The position numbers were made by a program, and so were the translations under genes. Below, piece after piece: positions 26,202-36,021 of a stretch of 64,000 nucleotides of DNA (within the stretch, counting starts at the first letter, position 1; every line of letters begins with the position of its first letter). The DNA lies in contig NZ_VKHR01000019.1 of NCBI RefSeq assembly GCF_009663145.1, forward strand, positions 1 through 64,000, read 5' to 3'. The notes under the pieces were generated by a model. The model saw nothing but the letters and a program-made list of their open reading frames with translations, did no database searches and had not been told where the DNA came from. This DNA is from Shewanella sp. TC10. Lineage in GTDB: Bacteria > Pseudomonadota > Gammaproteobacteria > Enterobacterales > Shewanellaceae.

Positions 26202-27485
26202 ATGAAATTATATAATTTAAAGCACCCTTCACAAGTGGTGAGTTTCAGCGAAGCAGTGCAATTAGGGTTAGGCAAAGATAGAGGTCTATTTTTTCCTAAG
26301 TCGATCCCAGTACTTGAAAATATGGATGAACTATTGGCGCTTCCTTTTGCATCACGAAGTAAACGTATTTTAGGTGCCTGGTTAGCAAGTGAGATAGGCC
26401 AAGCTAATGTCGATAAACTTGTTGATAATGCTTTTACCTTTGATGCCCCATTAGTTAAAGCTGATGAAAAGCGTGCCTGTTTAGAGTTGTTCCATGGCCC
26501 AACATTAGCCTTTAAAGATTTCGGCGCACGTTTTATGGCGCAGTGTGTCAATTTACTTGCAGGCGATAAGAAGCTCACAATTTTAACTGCTACCTCTGGC
26601 GATACTGGCGCTGCAGTGGCAGATGCTTTTTACGGTTTAGATGCGGTTCAAGTGGTTGTGATGTACCCAAAAGGAAAGATTAGTGAACTGCAGGAAAAAA
26701 TGTTCACCACTTTAGGTAAGAACATTCACACCGTTGCGGTTACTTCAGATTTTGATGACTGCCAAACACTCGTTAAGCAAGCTTTTGATGATAGTGATGT
26801 ACGTGACGGTTTGCATTTAAACTCGGCTAACTCCATTAATATAAGTCGCTTATTGGCACAAATCTGTTATTACTTTGAAGCGGTAGCTCAAGCGAAACAA
26901 AATAGTGACGATGAGATTGTTATCTCAGTACCCAGTGGCAATTTTGGTAATTTAACTGCAGGTTTGTTTGCTAAAGCAATGGGCCTACCAGTTAAGCGCT
27001 TTATTGCAGCAACAAATTCAAATGACACTGTACCTCGTTATTTAACGGCAGGTGATTGGGCGCCAAATGCAACTGTGGCAACCATGTCTAATGCAATGGA
27101 TGTGTCTGAACCGTCAAATTGGCCTCGTGTTGAAGCTATTTGTGAAGCGATGGGCTGGCCTTTATCTTCAATCACAGGGTTAGCCTTAACTGAAGTGCAA
27201 ACCTCAAAGGCTTTAAGTGAGCTTTATCAGTTGGGTTATCAATCTGAGCCCCATGCTGCTATTGCGGCTCAGGCGTTATCTGATGAGCTTGAAGAAGGTG
27301 AAACTGGAATATTTTTAGGTACCGCCCATCCTGCTAAATTCAAAGAAGTGGTGGATGCGCAATTAAACATAAACTTGCCGTTACCTGCCGAGCTTGAGGC
27401 CGTAGTGAATAAGCCAATTTTATCGGCTGAACTGACTGCAGACTTTGAACAGCTAAAAGCACATTTATTTAAAACTCTAGCTTAG
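26202..27485 (+). CDS. thrC: Threonine synthase
   Basis: PLP enzyme (427 aa) that converts O-phosphohomoserine to threonine, the last step of the operon. The PLP lysine is in LAFKDFGARFM. TATSGDTGAAVADAF and SVPSGNFGNLTAGLF are the phosphate and cofactor loops. The start at 26202 (MKLYNLKHPSQVVSF) matches known ThrC length. The frame stays open upstream to 26118, but that would overlap thrB and add 28 unrelated residues. A terminator follows. Confidence 0.97.
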   Translation: MKLYNLKHPSQVVSFSEAVQLGLGKDRGLFFPKSIPVLENMDELLALPFASRSKRILGAWLASEIGQANVDKLVDNAFTFDAPLVKADEKRACLELFHGPTLAFKDFGARFMAQCVNLLAGDKKLTILTATSGDTGAAVADAFYGLDAVQVVVMYPKGKISELQEKMFTTLGKNIHTVAVTSDFDDCQTLVKQAFDDSDVRDGLHLNSANSINISRLLAQICYYFEAVAQAKQNSDDEIVISVPSGNFGNLTAGLFAKAMGLPVKRFIAATNSNDTVPRYLTAGDWAPNATVATMSNAMDVSEPSNWPRVEAICEAMGWPLSSITGLALTEVQTSKALSELYQLGYQSEPHAAIAAQALSDELEEGETGIFLGTAHPAKFKEVVDAQLNINLPLPAELEAVVNKPILSAELTADFEQLKAHLFKTLA

Positions 27486-27511
27486 ACCTAGTTAGTTCCA
27501 GCATCAATTTT

Positions 27512-27535
27512 AAAGCATCTTAGGGTGCTTTTTTA
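27512..27535 (+). terminator. thr operon terminator
   Basis: AAAGCATC and GGGTGCTTT arms (one G-U pair) followed by TTTT, about 30 bp after thrC. Confidence 0.75.
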
Positions 27536-27590
27536 TTGTTTGTAATTTATTTAATGTTGTTTTAAATAGCTTTTTTTGTAATTTTGGATT

Positions 27591-27608
27591 TTATGATCTT
27601 CGTCATAA
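27591..27608. promoter_or_regulatory. Palindrome upstream of the hemerythrin gene
   Basis: TTATGA-TCTTCG-TCATAA is a perfect inverted repeat with a 6-bp spacer, the geometry of CRP/FNR-family sites, though the half-site TATGA differs from CRP TGTGA. It lies about 75 bp before the start codon. Regulator unknown. Confidence 0.4.
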
Positions 27609-27683
27609 CATCATTAATTCGACTAGTGTAGATTGGATATATTCAATGTTTGCTTAATCTTTATACATGAAGGAATGGTGATA

Positions 27684-28238
27684 ATGGATAAGATGATACT
27701 GAAAAGGCTTATGAATGATCATAAGCATATTGCTATCTTGCTTAATGTATTAGCGAAGAAAAATACTAAGCTTGCGGAAGGCGAAGCGGTGAATTTTGCC
27801 CTGATCAGAGATGTGGTTGAGTACATGCAAGTTTATGCCGAGCATAGTCACCACCCTTTAGAAGACATTACCTACGATTACTTTGTAAAAAAGTTTTCCA
27901 CGCCTTGTGATACACAATTACATGAAGAGCATAGTCGACTGGCTGAGTATTCCGGTGCCTTAATGTATAGCCTAAATTTGATCTTATCAGATGTTGTCAT
28001 TTCGAGAGAGAAATTGGTGAGTGATTTACAAGCTTATGTAGATATTCAGCAAAAGCATATGCAATATGAAGAGAGCGAGTTATTTCCTTTATTTGCTAAA
28101 CAACTGGATCAGGATGACTGGCAGACGATTAAATCGCAATGTGATAAGCAATTAGTGGAAGACCCACTATTCAGTGATAGTGATGAGACGATATTTGAAG
28201 ACCTAAAACTGCATATCTCACAGGTAGATAAAAAGTGA
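27684..28238 (+). CDS. Hemerythrin-domain protein
   Basis: A 184-residue cytoplasmic protein with a four-helix hemerythrin HHE-cation-binding domain. Likely di-iron ligands are in MNDHKHIAILL, YAEHSHHPLEDI, LHEEHSRLAEY and HMQYEESELFPLF. Relatives include the iron-sulfur repair protein YtfE (RIC), but the N-terminal DUF542 domain with its Cys is absent, so oxygen, NO or iron sensing or storage are all possible. The start at 27684 is chosen because AAGGA lies 9 bp upstream; the frame extends to 27633 without a better site. Confidence 0.82.
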   Translation: MDKMILKRLMNDHKHIAILLNVLAKKNTKLAEGEAVNFALIRDVVEYMQVYAEHSHHPLEDITYDYFVKKFSTPCDTQLHEEHSRLAEYSGALMYSLNLILSDVVISREKLVSDLQAYVDIQQKHMQYEESELFPLFAKQLDQDDWQTIKSQCDKQLVEDPLFSDSDETIFEDLKLHISQVDKK

Positions 28239-28255
28239 TTTAATATTTTAGATAC

Positions 28256-28283
28256 AAAAAGAGCGCCTATGGCGCTCTTTTTT
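28256..28283. terminator. Bidirectional terminator
   Basis: AAAAAGAGCGCC-tat-GGCGCTCTTTTTTT, between the hemerythrin gene (+) and the small DUF3545-like gene (-). Confidence 0.85.
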
Positions 28284-28316
28284 ATTTTGAATAACTATTC
28301 AATTAGTCATTAACAC

Positions 28317-28502
28317 CTAAAGTGGCATTGTTTCAAAATCAAAATCAAAACTAGTATCGATGTCTTGAAGTTCTTTAAGTAGACGCTGTTTATCCTTTAA
28401 CGCCTCTATTTCCCGCCACTTACGTTTTTTGTTCGAGCTTTTTGAGCGAGTTGGTCTTTCAACAACTTGGTCTAGCGCACCACCATAGTCTAATCGATCC
28501 AT
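28317..28502 (-). CDS. DUF3545-like small protein
   Basis: 61-residue, highly charged protein. The core KRKWREIEALKDKQRLLKEL matches the DUF3545 family of short gammaproteobacterial proteins. No membrane segment or signal. It is helical by composition and probably cytoplasmic or nucleic-acid associated, but the function is unknown. The ribosome binding site GGGAGG is 6 bp before the ATG, strong support for translation. Monocistronic, with its own terminator. Confidence 0.75.
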   Translation of the reverse strand: MDRLDYGGALDQVVERPTRSKSSNKKRKWREIEALKDKQRLLKELQDIDTSFDFDFETMPL

Positions 28503-28668
28503 GGTAAACCTCCCTTGTTATTATGATGTCTCTATGCAAATAAGTATCATATTTCTTCGCTATAGTGCAATAGTTATGTTTCATTATTGTTAAGGTGTGC
28601 TGACGATTTAATGAAGCTTGACTGGATAATATAGTGACTTGTGCTAAGGAGTTGGATGAACCTCATAC

Positions 28669-28696
28669 AAAAAAGCCAGCTTGCGCTGGCTTTTTT
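28669..28696. terminator. Terminator after pgi
   Basis: AAAAAAGCCAGC-ttgc-GCTGGCTTTTTT, symmetrical, 6 bp after the pgi stop on the minus strand. Confidence 0.85.
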
Positions 28697-28701
28697 AGTG
28701 T

Positions 28702-30339
28702 TTATATCTGACCTTGTCGATATAAATTAATTAACGCATTACTGGAACAATCTAGCTCGGAAGCGTCATTTTCTGCACCTATCCTATCGAGAACATCATT
28801 CCCCAATAATTTTCCGAGTTCTACACCCCATTGGTCAAATGAGTTTATCTGCCATATAGCGCCCTGAACAAAGGTCCTGTGCTCATAAAGTGCAATAAGT
28901 GAACCTAATGTCGTTGGAGTCAGCTTGTCCATTAAAATAGTGTTGCTTGGCTTATTACCACTCATCACTTTATGTTTAGAAATGAGTGCTTTTTCGGTAT
29001 CAGATAAATTTTGACCTGATAGCTCAGCTAGCGCTTCATCAAAAGTTCGACCTTGCATTAGTGCTTGAGTTTGACCAAAGCAATTGGATGCCAGTTGATT
29101 GTGGTGTTCACCTAATGGATTATGACTCTGTATTGGCATAATAAAGTCAGCTGGAATGAGTGCAGTACCTTGATGCAAAAGCTGGTGGTAAGCATGCTGG
29201 CCATTTGTGCCTTCACCGCCCCATATTACTGGTCCGGTACTGAAATCGACTTCTGTGCCATCTAACATGACTGATTTACCGTTACTTTCCATATCGAGCT
29301 GCTGAAAATAAGCAGGCAGGCCTCGAAGGTAATGATCGTAAGTTAACACCACATGAGATTGAGCATTATGGAAGTTACCATACAGCACTGACAGCATCCC
29401 CGTAATGACGGGCATGTTTTGTTCAAGTGGCGTATTGGCAAAGTGGTTATCCATCTGGTGGGCACCGTCAAGCAGTTGCTTGAAGTTATCCATACCAACA
29501 AGAAGTGCGATCGGTAATCCGATTGCTGACCATAATGAATAGCGACCGCCAACCCAATCCCACATCGGGAAAATGTTTTTGGCATCAATACCAAAGTCAG
29601 TGGCTTTAGCAACGTTTGATGTGACAGCGACGAAATGCTTAGCAACATCGGATTGAGAACCGCCGTTTGCTAGAAACCAATCTTTAGCGCTCAAGGTATT
29701 CGTTAATGTTTCTTGGGTACCAAAAGACTTAGACGACATGACAAATAATGTTGTTTCAGCGTTTAAATTCTTGAGCTTCTCGCAAATTGAACTGGCATCA
29801 ACATTGGCCACAAAGTGACAATTAAGACCTTTAACCCAGTACGGACGAAGTGCCTGAGAAACAATTTTAGGCCCTAAGAAAGAACCGCCAATACCAATAC
29901 TAACAACGTCAGTTATCGTTTTACCGGTATAACCTTTCCATTCGCCAAGTTGGACAGATTCAACAAACTGCGTCATTTTAGCTAATGTTTGTTGTACCTC
30001 TGGGACGATATTACTGCCTTCAGCCATAATGACTTGTTCTGGCTTACTACGAAGAGCTGTATGTAAAACTGCTCGACCTTCAGTATTGTTTATAATATCG
30101 CCATTAAACATGGCTGAAATCTTATTAGGTAAGTCGGCTTCTTTAGCTAACTTAAATAATAGGCTTAAGGTTTCATCATCAACGCGGTTTTTAGAGTAAT
30201 CTAATAATAAACCGCAGTCTTTTACACTCAGTTGCTCAAACCTTGCAGGGTTTTGAGCAAATAATTCACGCATGTGTGGTAACGCTGCTGCATTTTGAGA
30301 TAACTGCTGCCAGGTACTACTCTGGGTTAAATGTGTCAT
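28702..30339 (-). CDS. pgi: Glucose-6-phosphate isomerase
   Basis: Interconverts glucose 6-phosphate and fructose 6-phosphate (545 aa). [18 protein letters not shown] and [15 protein letters not shown] bind the sugar phosphate. [13 protein letters not shown] and the active-site segment [16 protein letters not shown] are conserved. The start at 30339 ([13 protein letters not shown]) has GGAG 8 bp upstream; the frame extends upstream into tal without support. It follows tal by 25 bp and forms a tal-pgi operon linking glycolysis/Entner-Doudoroff and the pentose phosphate pathway. Confidence 0.97.
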   Translation of the reverse strand: MTHLTQSSTWQQLSQNAAALPHMRELFAQNPARFEQLSVKDCGLLLDYSKNRVDDETLSLLFKLAKEADLPNKISAMFNGDIINNTEGRAVLHTALRSKPEQVIMAEGSNIVPEVQQTLAKMTQFVESVQLGEWKGYTGKTITDVVSIGIGGSFLGPKIVSQALRPYWVKGLNCHFVANVDASSICEKLKNLNAETTLFVMSSKSFGTQETLTNTLSAKDWFLANGGSQSDVAKHFVAVTSNVAKATDFGIDAKNIFPMWDWVGGRYSLWSAIGLPIALLVGMDNFKQLLDGAHQMDNHFANTPLEQNMPVITGMLSVLYGNFHNAQSHVVLTYDHYLRGLPAYFQQLDMESNGKSVMLDGTEVDFSTGPVIWGGEGTNGQHAYHQLLHQGTALIPADFIMPIQSHNPLGEHHNQLASNCFGQTQALMQGRTFDEALAELSGQNLSDTEKALISKHKVMSGNKPSNTILMDKLTPTTLGSLIALYEHRTFVQGAIWQINSFDQWGVELGKLLGNDVLDRIGAENDASELDCSSNALINLYRQGQI

Positions 30340-30364
30340 GCATATCACTCCATTGAATATCGGA

Positions 30365-31318
30365 TTAACCAAGTTTCTCGTTTAGCATGACCTCTAGCTT
30401 TCCTTGGTCAATGGCAAAGTTACGAATACCTTCAGCAAGTTTATCTACTGCCATAGGATCTTGATTGTATTCCCAGCGGAATTCAGCTTCAGTCAGTGGG
30501 GTAGGAGTAGCTTCAACAGATGTTGCTGGCTTAAGCTTTTGTGCAATTACTGCATCGCTGTTAGCCAATTCTTCTAAAAGAGCTGGACCAATCGTTAGGC
30601 GATCACAACCTGCAAGCTCAATAATTTCACCGGTATTACGGAAGCTTGCTCCCATCACTACAGTGTTATAGCCATGGCGTTTGTAATAGTCGTAAATTGC
30701 AGTGACTGATACAACACCTGGATCTGTTTCAGCTGTGTACTCTTGACCAGTATCTTTTTTATACCAGTCTAAAATACGGCCAACAAATGGAGATATAAGG
30801 TATACGCCAGCTTCAGCACAGGCTCTAGCTTGAGCAAAACTAAACAATAAGGTCAGGTTACAGTTAATGCCTTCTTGCTCAAGTTGTTTTGCTGCGCAAA
30901 TGCCTTCCCAAGTTGAAGCCAATTTAATTAAGATACGTGACTTGTCGATCCCTGCTTCTTTATAAAGCTTAATAAGCTTATGAGCTTTTTCGATAGAGCC
31001 CGCTTTGTCAAATGAAAGACGTGCATCAACTTCAGTTGAAATACGACCAGGAACAATTTTTAAAATCTCTACGCCAATATTGACCGCTAATTTATCGCCA
31101 GCATCTTCAACTTGTTGTGCCGAATCATTTGACTGACCTTTTGCCCAAGCAATTGCGTCATCAATAAGCGGGGCATACTCTGGAATTTGTGCCGCTTTTA
31201 GGATCAGAGAAGGGTTAGTAGTTGCATCTTCAGGTTGGTAACGTTTAATTGCTTCGATGTCGCCGGTGTCTGCAACGATGGTTGTCAGTGCTTTTAGTTG
31301 AGCTAACGTGTTCGCCAT
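30365..31318 (-). CDS. tal: Transaldolase
   Basis: Transaldolase B-type TIM-barrel enzyme (317 aa) moving a dihydroxyacetone unit between sedoheptulose 7-phosphate and glyceraldehyde 3-phosphate. [12 protein letters not shown], the Schiff-base lysine motif [11 protein letters not shown] and [11 protein letters not shown] are present. The start at 31318 ([15 protein letters not shown]) follows GAGAGGGAAATTTCC; the 26 upstream codons of open frame lack family similarity. First gene of the tal-pgi operon. Confidence 0.97.
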   Translation of the reverse strand: MANTLAQLKALTTIVADTGDIEAIKRYQPEDATTNPSLILKAAQIPEYAPLIDDAIAWAKGQSNDSAQQVEDAGDKLAVNIGVEILKIVPGRISTEVDARLSFDKAGSIEKAHKLIKLYKEAGIDKSRILIKLASTWEGICAAKQLEQEGINCNLTLLFSFAQARACAEAGVYLISPFVGRILDWYKKDTGQEYTAETDPGVVSVTAIYDYYKRHGYNTVVMGASFRNTGEIIELAGCDRLTIGPALLEELANSDAVIAQKLKPATSVEATPTPLTEAEFRWEYNQDPMAVDKLAEGIRNFAIDQGKLEVMLNEKLG

Positions 31319-31587
31319 GGAAATTTCCCTCTCAAGTAACAAAGTTATTTTGTTCAATGCAGTTATTAGAAGCGATTTTACTGTATTTTCCAACACAATT
31401 TGTAAAAAAATTACATAAAAAACGCCTTTATGAACGATTAAAGGGTAAAACTTGTTATTTAATATCTAATTTATTAGCTGTTTAACAATTTTGCCAGCTT
31501 GTTAAAATATTGTTACCGATAACAACCTTGTGGTCATAAGGATTTCAATATTCTGTTTGTTAAATTTCAAATGAAAGTTTTAAAATA
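31319..31587. other. Intergenic region upstream of tal
   Basis: AT-rich DNA holding the tal promoter. I see no gene or notable repeat. Confidence 0.3.
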
Positions 31588-31613
31588 AAAAGTCGCTGCA
31601 AGCAGCGACTTTT
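31588..31613. terminator. Terminator after the OmpA-family gene
   Basis: AAAAGTCGCTGC-aa-GCAGCGACTTTT, nearly perfect and symmetrical, 25 bp after the OmpA-family stop on the minus strand. Confidence 0.85.
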
Positions 31614-31638
31614 ATTATGAACGTTTACTGTTAAGTTA

Positions 31639-32754
31639 TTATTTTAGTACAGGTCTTTTTTCTGCACCACTTACTACAGCTTCGATACGACGGTTTTGCT
31701 TGTTAGCTTCTGCTGAAGTGCCTTCGATAATAGGACGGTCTTCACCAAAACCAACCGCTTTCAAACGTGAAGCATCGATACCATATTTTTCAACAAGGGT
31801 ATCAACAACGGTTTGTGCACGGCGCTCAGATAAATCCATGTTGTAGTCAGCGTTACCTACATGAGAAGCATGGCCCTCAATAACAACTGAAGTGTGTGGA
31901 TTATCTTTTAAGTATTTTGCTGCTTGATCCATACGCTTATTCGATTCAGGTTTTAATTCAGCTGAGTCATTATCGAATAATAGACCTTCTAGACGTGAAG
32001 AAATTGGTTTGTCTTCATATATAGTACAACCCTTAGCATCTACTTTATGAGTAGAAGGCGTATCAGGACACATGTCTTTATCGTCTGGCACACCATCGTT
32101 ATCTGAATCGATAGGAGCGGCTACAACAGGAGCAACAACTGGCGCTGGTTTGTCTACGCCAAAACGGTAGCTTAATTCAAGACCCCAATAGTTACTTTCC
32201 ATATCGAGTGTATTGTATTTATCATCATCTAAGTTTTCATAACGACGATATTTAGCTTGTAGTTTCAGGTTTTGAGTAAAGTTATAACCAAACCCAACGC
32301 CAACGTAAGGGGCGATACCACTATCACTATAATACTCAGTATTATAGTTTTTCTTATTAGAGATAAGGTAGTTCATTGCACCAGCTTCAGCTGAGAAACT
32401 CCACTTTTCACTAATAGGTAAAAATGCAGCTAAACCTAACGTCATGCCTCTAGCGCCGACATCGTTACGTTTATTGCTATAGTCAGTCCATTCAGCTCGA
32501 CCTAAATCTCGATAGCCAAGCTCAACACCAAAGTAATCATTAAATAAGTAACCACCGAAAACATCCCACGCATATGGGTCATCTTCACCGCACACTTTCA
32601 TTGTTTTTTGATCGCAGTTAGGTTCATAGTTATTGATACCTAAGCCACCACCTACGTACCACGGTGTTAACTCTTGTTCAGCTACAGCCGCAAAAGGTAA
32701 CATTGAGGTGAGTAATACTACTTTTAATGTGTTCTTCATCATGTATAAGTCCAT
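31639..32754 (-). CDS. OmpA-family outer-membrane protein
   Basis: Outer-membrane protein (371 aa) with a signal peptide ending FAAVAEQ. The N-terminal OmpA-like beta-barrel (about 20-200) includes WYVGGGLGINNYEP and LELSYRFG. A short Pro/Ala/Val-rich linker leads to a thrombospondin type 3 calcium-binding repeat (DSDNDGVPDDKDMCPDTP) and the peptidoglycan-binding OmpA_C domain (VVIEGHASHVGNADYN, LSERRAQTVVDTL, VGFGEDRPI). It anchors the outer membrane to peptidoglycan. The ATG at 32754 has GGAG 10 bp upstream; ATGs at 32742 and 32739 would give a more typical signal peptide. Confidence 0.9.
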   Translation of the reverse strand: MDLYMMKNTLKVVLLTSMLPFAAVAEQELTPWYVGGGLGINNYEPNCDQKTMKVCGEDDPYAWDVFGGYLFNDYFGVELGYRDLGRAEWTDYSNKRNDVGARGMTLGLAAFLPISEKWSFSAEAGAMNYLISNKKNYNTEYYSDSGIAPYVGVGFGYNFTQNLKLQAKYRRYENLDDDKYNTLDMESNYWGLELSYRFGVDKPAPVVAPVVAAPIDSDNDGVPDDKDMCPDTPSTHKVDAKGCTIYEDKPISSRLEGLLFDNDSAELKPESNKRMDQAAKYLKDNPHTSVVIEGHASHVGNADYNMDLSERRAQTVVDTLVEKYGIDASRLKAVGFGEDRPIIEGTSAEANKQNRRIEAVVSGAEKRPVLK

Positions 32755-33048
32755 TGTTATTTTACTCCACCAAAACACATGTAAATAGATTGTTTATTAC
32801 AAGTGTCGCTGACGCTTATGTGGTGTTCCTATTATGCTTTTGCCAGCGAGCTAATTATCGTCGTAAATTCAAGGGTTTTCCATAGTAAGAAAGATTAATG
32901 TTGGATTTTATTTAATTATATATTGCGATAACGTTTCCGGGTGTTGTTTTGATGCAGGTTTTTTGAATGGCCAGTCCGAATAAATCGACAATGGTAATGT
33001 GTTACCCGGGCTTTAGTTTTAGTCGTTTTTAATCGTAATGATAAATTT
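32755..33048. other. Intergenic region between OmpA-family gene and xfp
   Basis: Holds the OmpA-family promoter on the minus strand. No gene is seen. GATAACGTTTCC near 32928-32939 is a possible half-site only. Confidence 0.3.
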
Positions 33049-33076
33049 AAAAAAAAAGCGCCAAGAGGCGCTTTTT
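33049..33076 (-). terminator. Phosphoketolase gene terminator
   Basis: AGCGCC-aaga-GGCGCT preceded on + by nine A, giving a U tract on the minus strand, 33 bp after the xfp stop. Confidence 0.8.
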
Positions 33077-33108
33077 GTAACACTAACTATTTGGAATGTT
33101 TAACTTAA

Positions 33109-35475
33109 TTAACGAGTCCATACCCAGTTTTCGATTTCTTGAGGGTCTACGCCATTTGCCTTGATGTAATTACGATGCTCAACTAATCGTTGCAGCATAT
33201 CTGTCGTGATAGCCACATGTTGGGTTTCATCGATGACTCCTTGTTGGAATAACTTGTAAGCCATGTCGATAACTAAATGGTAGCGAGAAGTACCATTACG
33301 TACGCCCATATCAAATGGTGTTGTGGTAGAGCCTTCCTCTTCATAACCTTTGATTCTGAATCGGCGGCTACCTTTATAGTCAAATACCAACTTCTTAATG
33401 GTATTAGGGTAACCATGGTAGTTAAATACTACGCCTTTATCTTCGGTAAAGATTTCGTCCATCATCCAAGGTTTCGCTTGGAAGTCTCTACTACCTAAAC
33501 CATTACTATTTAACTCAGTCACGCTGACGAAGCGAATGCGGACTCTTGGAAGTAACTCGCGGATAAGTACCAATGAAGCCATACATTCTTGGGTGACATA
33601 ATCACCACAACCTGCAAGCACGACATCAGGGTTCTCATCAGAAGCGAAATCCCACACCATAACACCATCTTCAGTTTGCTTACGTGATTCATCAAGTGAC
33701 AACCATTGAGGCAAATCTTTTTTACCTGCAACAAGAATATTTAATTTATCGCGGTCTTCATAAGCACGTTCGGTGTAGGTTAGGGTGGTGTTTCCGTCTG
33801 CTGGTAAATAAGCAGAAATGATATCTGGATGCTTCTCGAGCATCGCCCCTAAGAAAGATGGGTTTTGATGAGAGTAACCATTATGATCTTGGCGCTCTAA
33901 TAAAGAAGACAACACCACATTACAAGAAGGGACAGGTTTACGGAAATGTACTCCTTGGCTTGCGTATACATATTTACAGTATTGGTCAGCCATTGAAGAA
34001 ACAACTTGAGAGAAGGCTTCATAGGTTGGGAACATTGCATGACGTCCGGTTACTGTATAACCATGCATCATACCAAAGAGTAAGTTTTCAGAGAGTAACT
34101 CAATCACCCGGCCATCTCGCGCCATGTCTTGATCCCAACTTTTAATTGGCCATTGCCAAGCGCGGTCAGTTTCTTCAAAGACGGCTTGTAACTGGTTAGA
34201 GTATGTTTCATCTGGGCTGAAAATACGTAAATTACGTTGGTCGCGGTTTAACTTAAACGCATCGCGCATCCATTCGCCCATCTTATACATTGAAACGCCA
34301 CGAGTACCACGAGGAGTTTCAGGGCCATAGCTAAGTTTTTTTAGATCCGGTTGGGCAAGGGCACGAACGACCTCACCACCGTAACTTAAATGCTGACGAC
34401 CACAACACAAATGTTTAGGAGGGATCAGTGATTGGATATCTTTATCGAAAGTAATTTGACCTTCAGCGTTGATTTCACACAACTCGTTAAACTTATAACT
34501 GTCTAACCAGTCGTTTAATGCGCTTAAATGGCTAGGGTCAGTTGCACATTTATTAACGATTACTTGGTGTGATTCGCAGTTACCTTCTAATTTTTTACCG
34601 CCATGCTCTGCAGTACCTGTCCAACCTTTCGCTGTGCGCATTAAAATAACCGGCCAGCGTGGCTTACAGACATCTTCACCGTTACGAGCACGGGTTTGAA
34701 TGTCGTTGATCATCTCATAGGACAAGTCCATAGCATTCGACATTTGGATGAATACGTCTTCTTCGAGCTCATCATCGACAATAATCGGGTGGTAGCCTAG
34801 CCCACGGAACTCTAAGTCAAGTTCTTCATGATCCATACGTCCCATGCGAGTCGGGCCTGAAATCTTATATCCATTAATGTGGACAATAGGTAATACAGCG
34901 CCATTGGTAGCTGGGTCAACAAGGCGGTTTGCATACCAAGAAGCAGCGAGTGGTCCAGTTTCTGATTCGCCGTCTCCCACTAAACAAGCTGCAATCAAAT
35001 TAGGGTTATCTAGAACTGCGCCCCAGGCAACAGATAATGAGTAACCTAATTCACCACCTTCAAGAATTTGGCCAGGTGCTTCAGGGTTCGCGTGGGAAGG
35101 GTAACCGTATGCAGCTGAGAACTTTTTACAGATATCTTCGATACCGGCTTCATTATAAGGAATTGTTTCTGGATAGAAGTGGCTTAATGACCCTTCAACA
35201 AATAGGTTTGCTTGCACTGCGGGGAAACCATGGCCTGGACCAACTAGGTAAATGAAATCTCTTTGATGTTTAACGATAAGACGGTTGACGTTGGCATAAA
35301 CAAAGTTAATTCCCGGGCATGTTCCCCAATGTCCAAGCAATCTAGGCTTAATGTCTTCGTGTTTTAAATTCCTTTTAAATAATACGTTCTGTTTTAAGTA
35401 GATTTGAGAAGTGGCGAGAAAGTTTGTCGCTCTAACAAATTTCTTTAGCGACGTGATTTCATTTGCGTGTGTCAT
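33109..35475 (-). CDS. xfp: Phosphoketolase (xylulose-5-P / fructose-6-P)
   Basis: Thiamine-diphosphate enzyme (788 aa) that cleaves xylulose 5-phosphate, and often fructose 6-phosphate, with phosphate to give acetyl phosphate plus a triose or tetrose phosphate. Diagnostic segments are LLGHWGTCPGINFVYANVNRLI, LVGPGHGFPA, ACLVGDGESETGPLAASW (ThDP-binding GDGxxE) and ASQGVHFRKP… QDHNGYSHQNPSFLG. Full length for the family. The ATG at 35475 follows GAGG, with a longer frame to 35493. It stands alone; no acetate kinase gene is adjacent. A CRP-type site lies about 210 bp upstream in the divergent promoter region. Confidence 0.93.
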   Translation of the reverse strand: MTHANEITSLKKFVRATNFLATSQIYLKQNVLFKRNLKHEDIKPRLLGHWGTCPGINFVYANVNRLIVKHQRDFIYLVGPGHGFPAVQANLFVEGSLSHFYPETIPYNEAGIEDICKKFSAAYGYPSHANPEAPGQILEGGELGYSLSVAWGAVLDNPNLIAACLVGDGESETGPLAASWYANRLVDPATNGAVLPIVHINGYKISGPTRMGRMDHEELDLEFRGLGYHPIIVDDELEEDVFIQMSNAMDLSYEMINDIQTRARNGEDVCKPRWPVILMRTAKGWTGTAEHGGKKLEGNCESHQVIVNKCATDPSHLSALNDWLDSYKFNELCEINAEGQITFDKDIQSLIPPKHLCCGRQHLSYGGEVVRALAQPDLKKLSYGPETPRGTRGVSMYKMGEWMRDAFKLNRDQRNLRIFSPDETYSNQLQAVFEETDRAWQWPIKSWDQDMARDGRVIELLSENLLFGMMHGYTVTGRHAMFPTYEAFSQVVSSMADQYCKYVYASQGVHFRKPVPSCNVVLSSLLERQDHNGYSHQNPSFLGAMLEKHPDIISAYLPADGNTTLTYTERAYEDRDKLNILVAGKKDLPQWLSLDESRKQTEDGVMVWDFASDENPDVVLAGCGDYVTQECMASLVLIRELLPRVRIRFVSVTELNSNGLGSRDFQAKPWMMDEIFTEDKGVVFNYHGYPNTIKKLVFDYKGSRRFRIKGYEEEGSTTTPFDMGVRNGTSRYHLVIDMAYKLFQQGVIDETQHVAITTDMLQRLVEHRNYIKANGVDPQEIENWVWTR

Positions 35476-35687
35476 ATTGACCTCAATGTTCAAAGTAAAA
35501 ATTCATTTAACCTTTAATGTGAACACTGTATTCTCAAAATCGTTGCAATAATGTGGTCTTTGTCTAACTTTTTATTAATTTGTTTTATTAAAAAAATGGG
35601 CGAAGGTTGAATTAGTGTTAATTCTTTTGCGATACAAAGCGTAAGTTTGTTATTTGAGATGAGGCTAAAGCCTGCTAATTAGAAAAG

Positions 35688-35703
35688 TGTGATAAAAATC
35701 ACC
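35688..35703. promoter_or_regulatory. CRP-type site in the xfp/symporter intergenic region
   Basis: TGTGA-TAAAAA-TCACC matches nine of ten consensus half-site bases. It lies in the 546-bp divergent region (35476-36021) and could act on xfp or on the symporter gene. Confidence 0.55.
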
Positions 35704-35854
35704 TGACGCTACAGATCATCTATGCTAGTTTTTTGCTCCGAAAAAATCAGAGATGATGAATTGAGAAAGTTTGCTAGGCATTCGTGCTTAAAAAAAGTAA
35801 AGTTAACTCGATCAAATCCTAAATAATAAATAACTAATATTTTCGCTCACTGAA

Positions 35855-35905
35855 ACTCAATCTAAAATGACAGTCTTTAAAGGACTGCAGATTTTGAGCT
35901 TGAGT
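35855..35905 (+). other. Three-segment hairpin upstream of the symporter gene
   Basis: ACTCAA/TTGAGT, AAAAT/ATTTT and CAGTC/GACTG are nested around a TTTAAA centre in 51 nt. It is about 115 bp before the symporter start and has no U tract. It could be a leader structure or an extended operator. I could not match it to a known riboswitch. Confidence 0.4.
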
Positions 35906-36021
35906 GTTTTTATTAAAATAATACGATAATTTTATTTTGTCTGAAGCTATAAGCCATTGGGGTAATTCAATACAGGCTGACTTTCTGCAAAATAAAGTTA
36001 TTCCAAGGAATAATTAAAGCA

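Noticed and set aside
35906..36021. Glycine riboswitch in the symporter leader
   Set aside because: None of the conserved glycine aptamer segments could be found.
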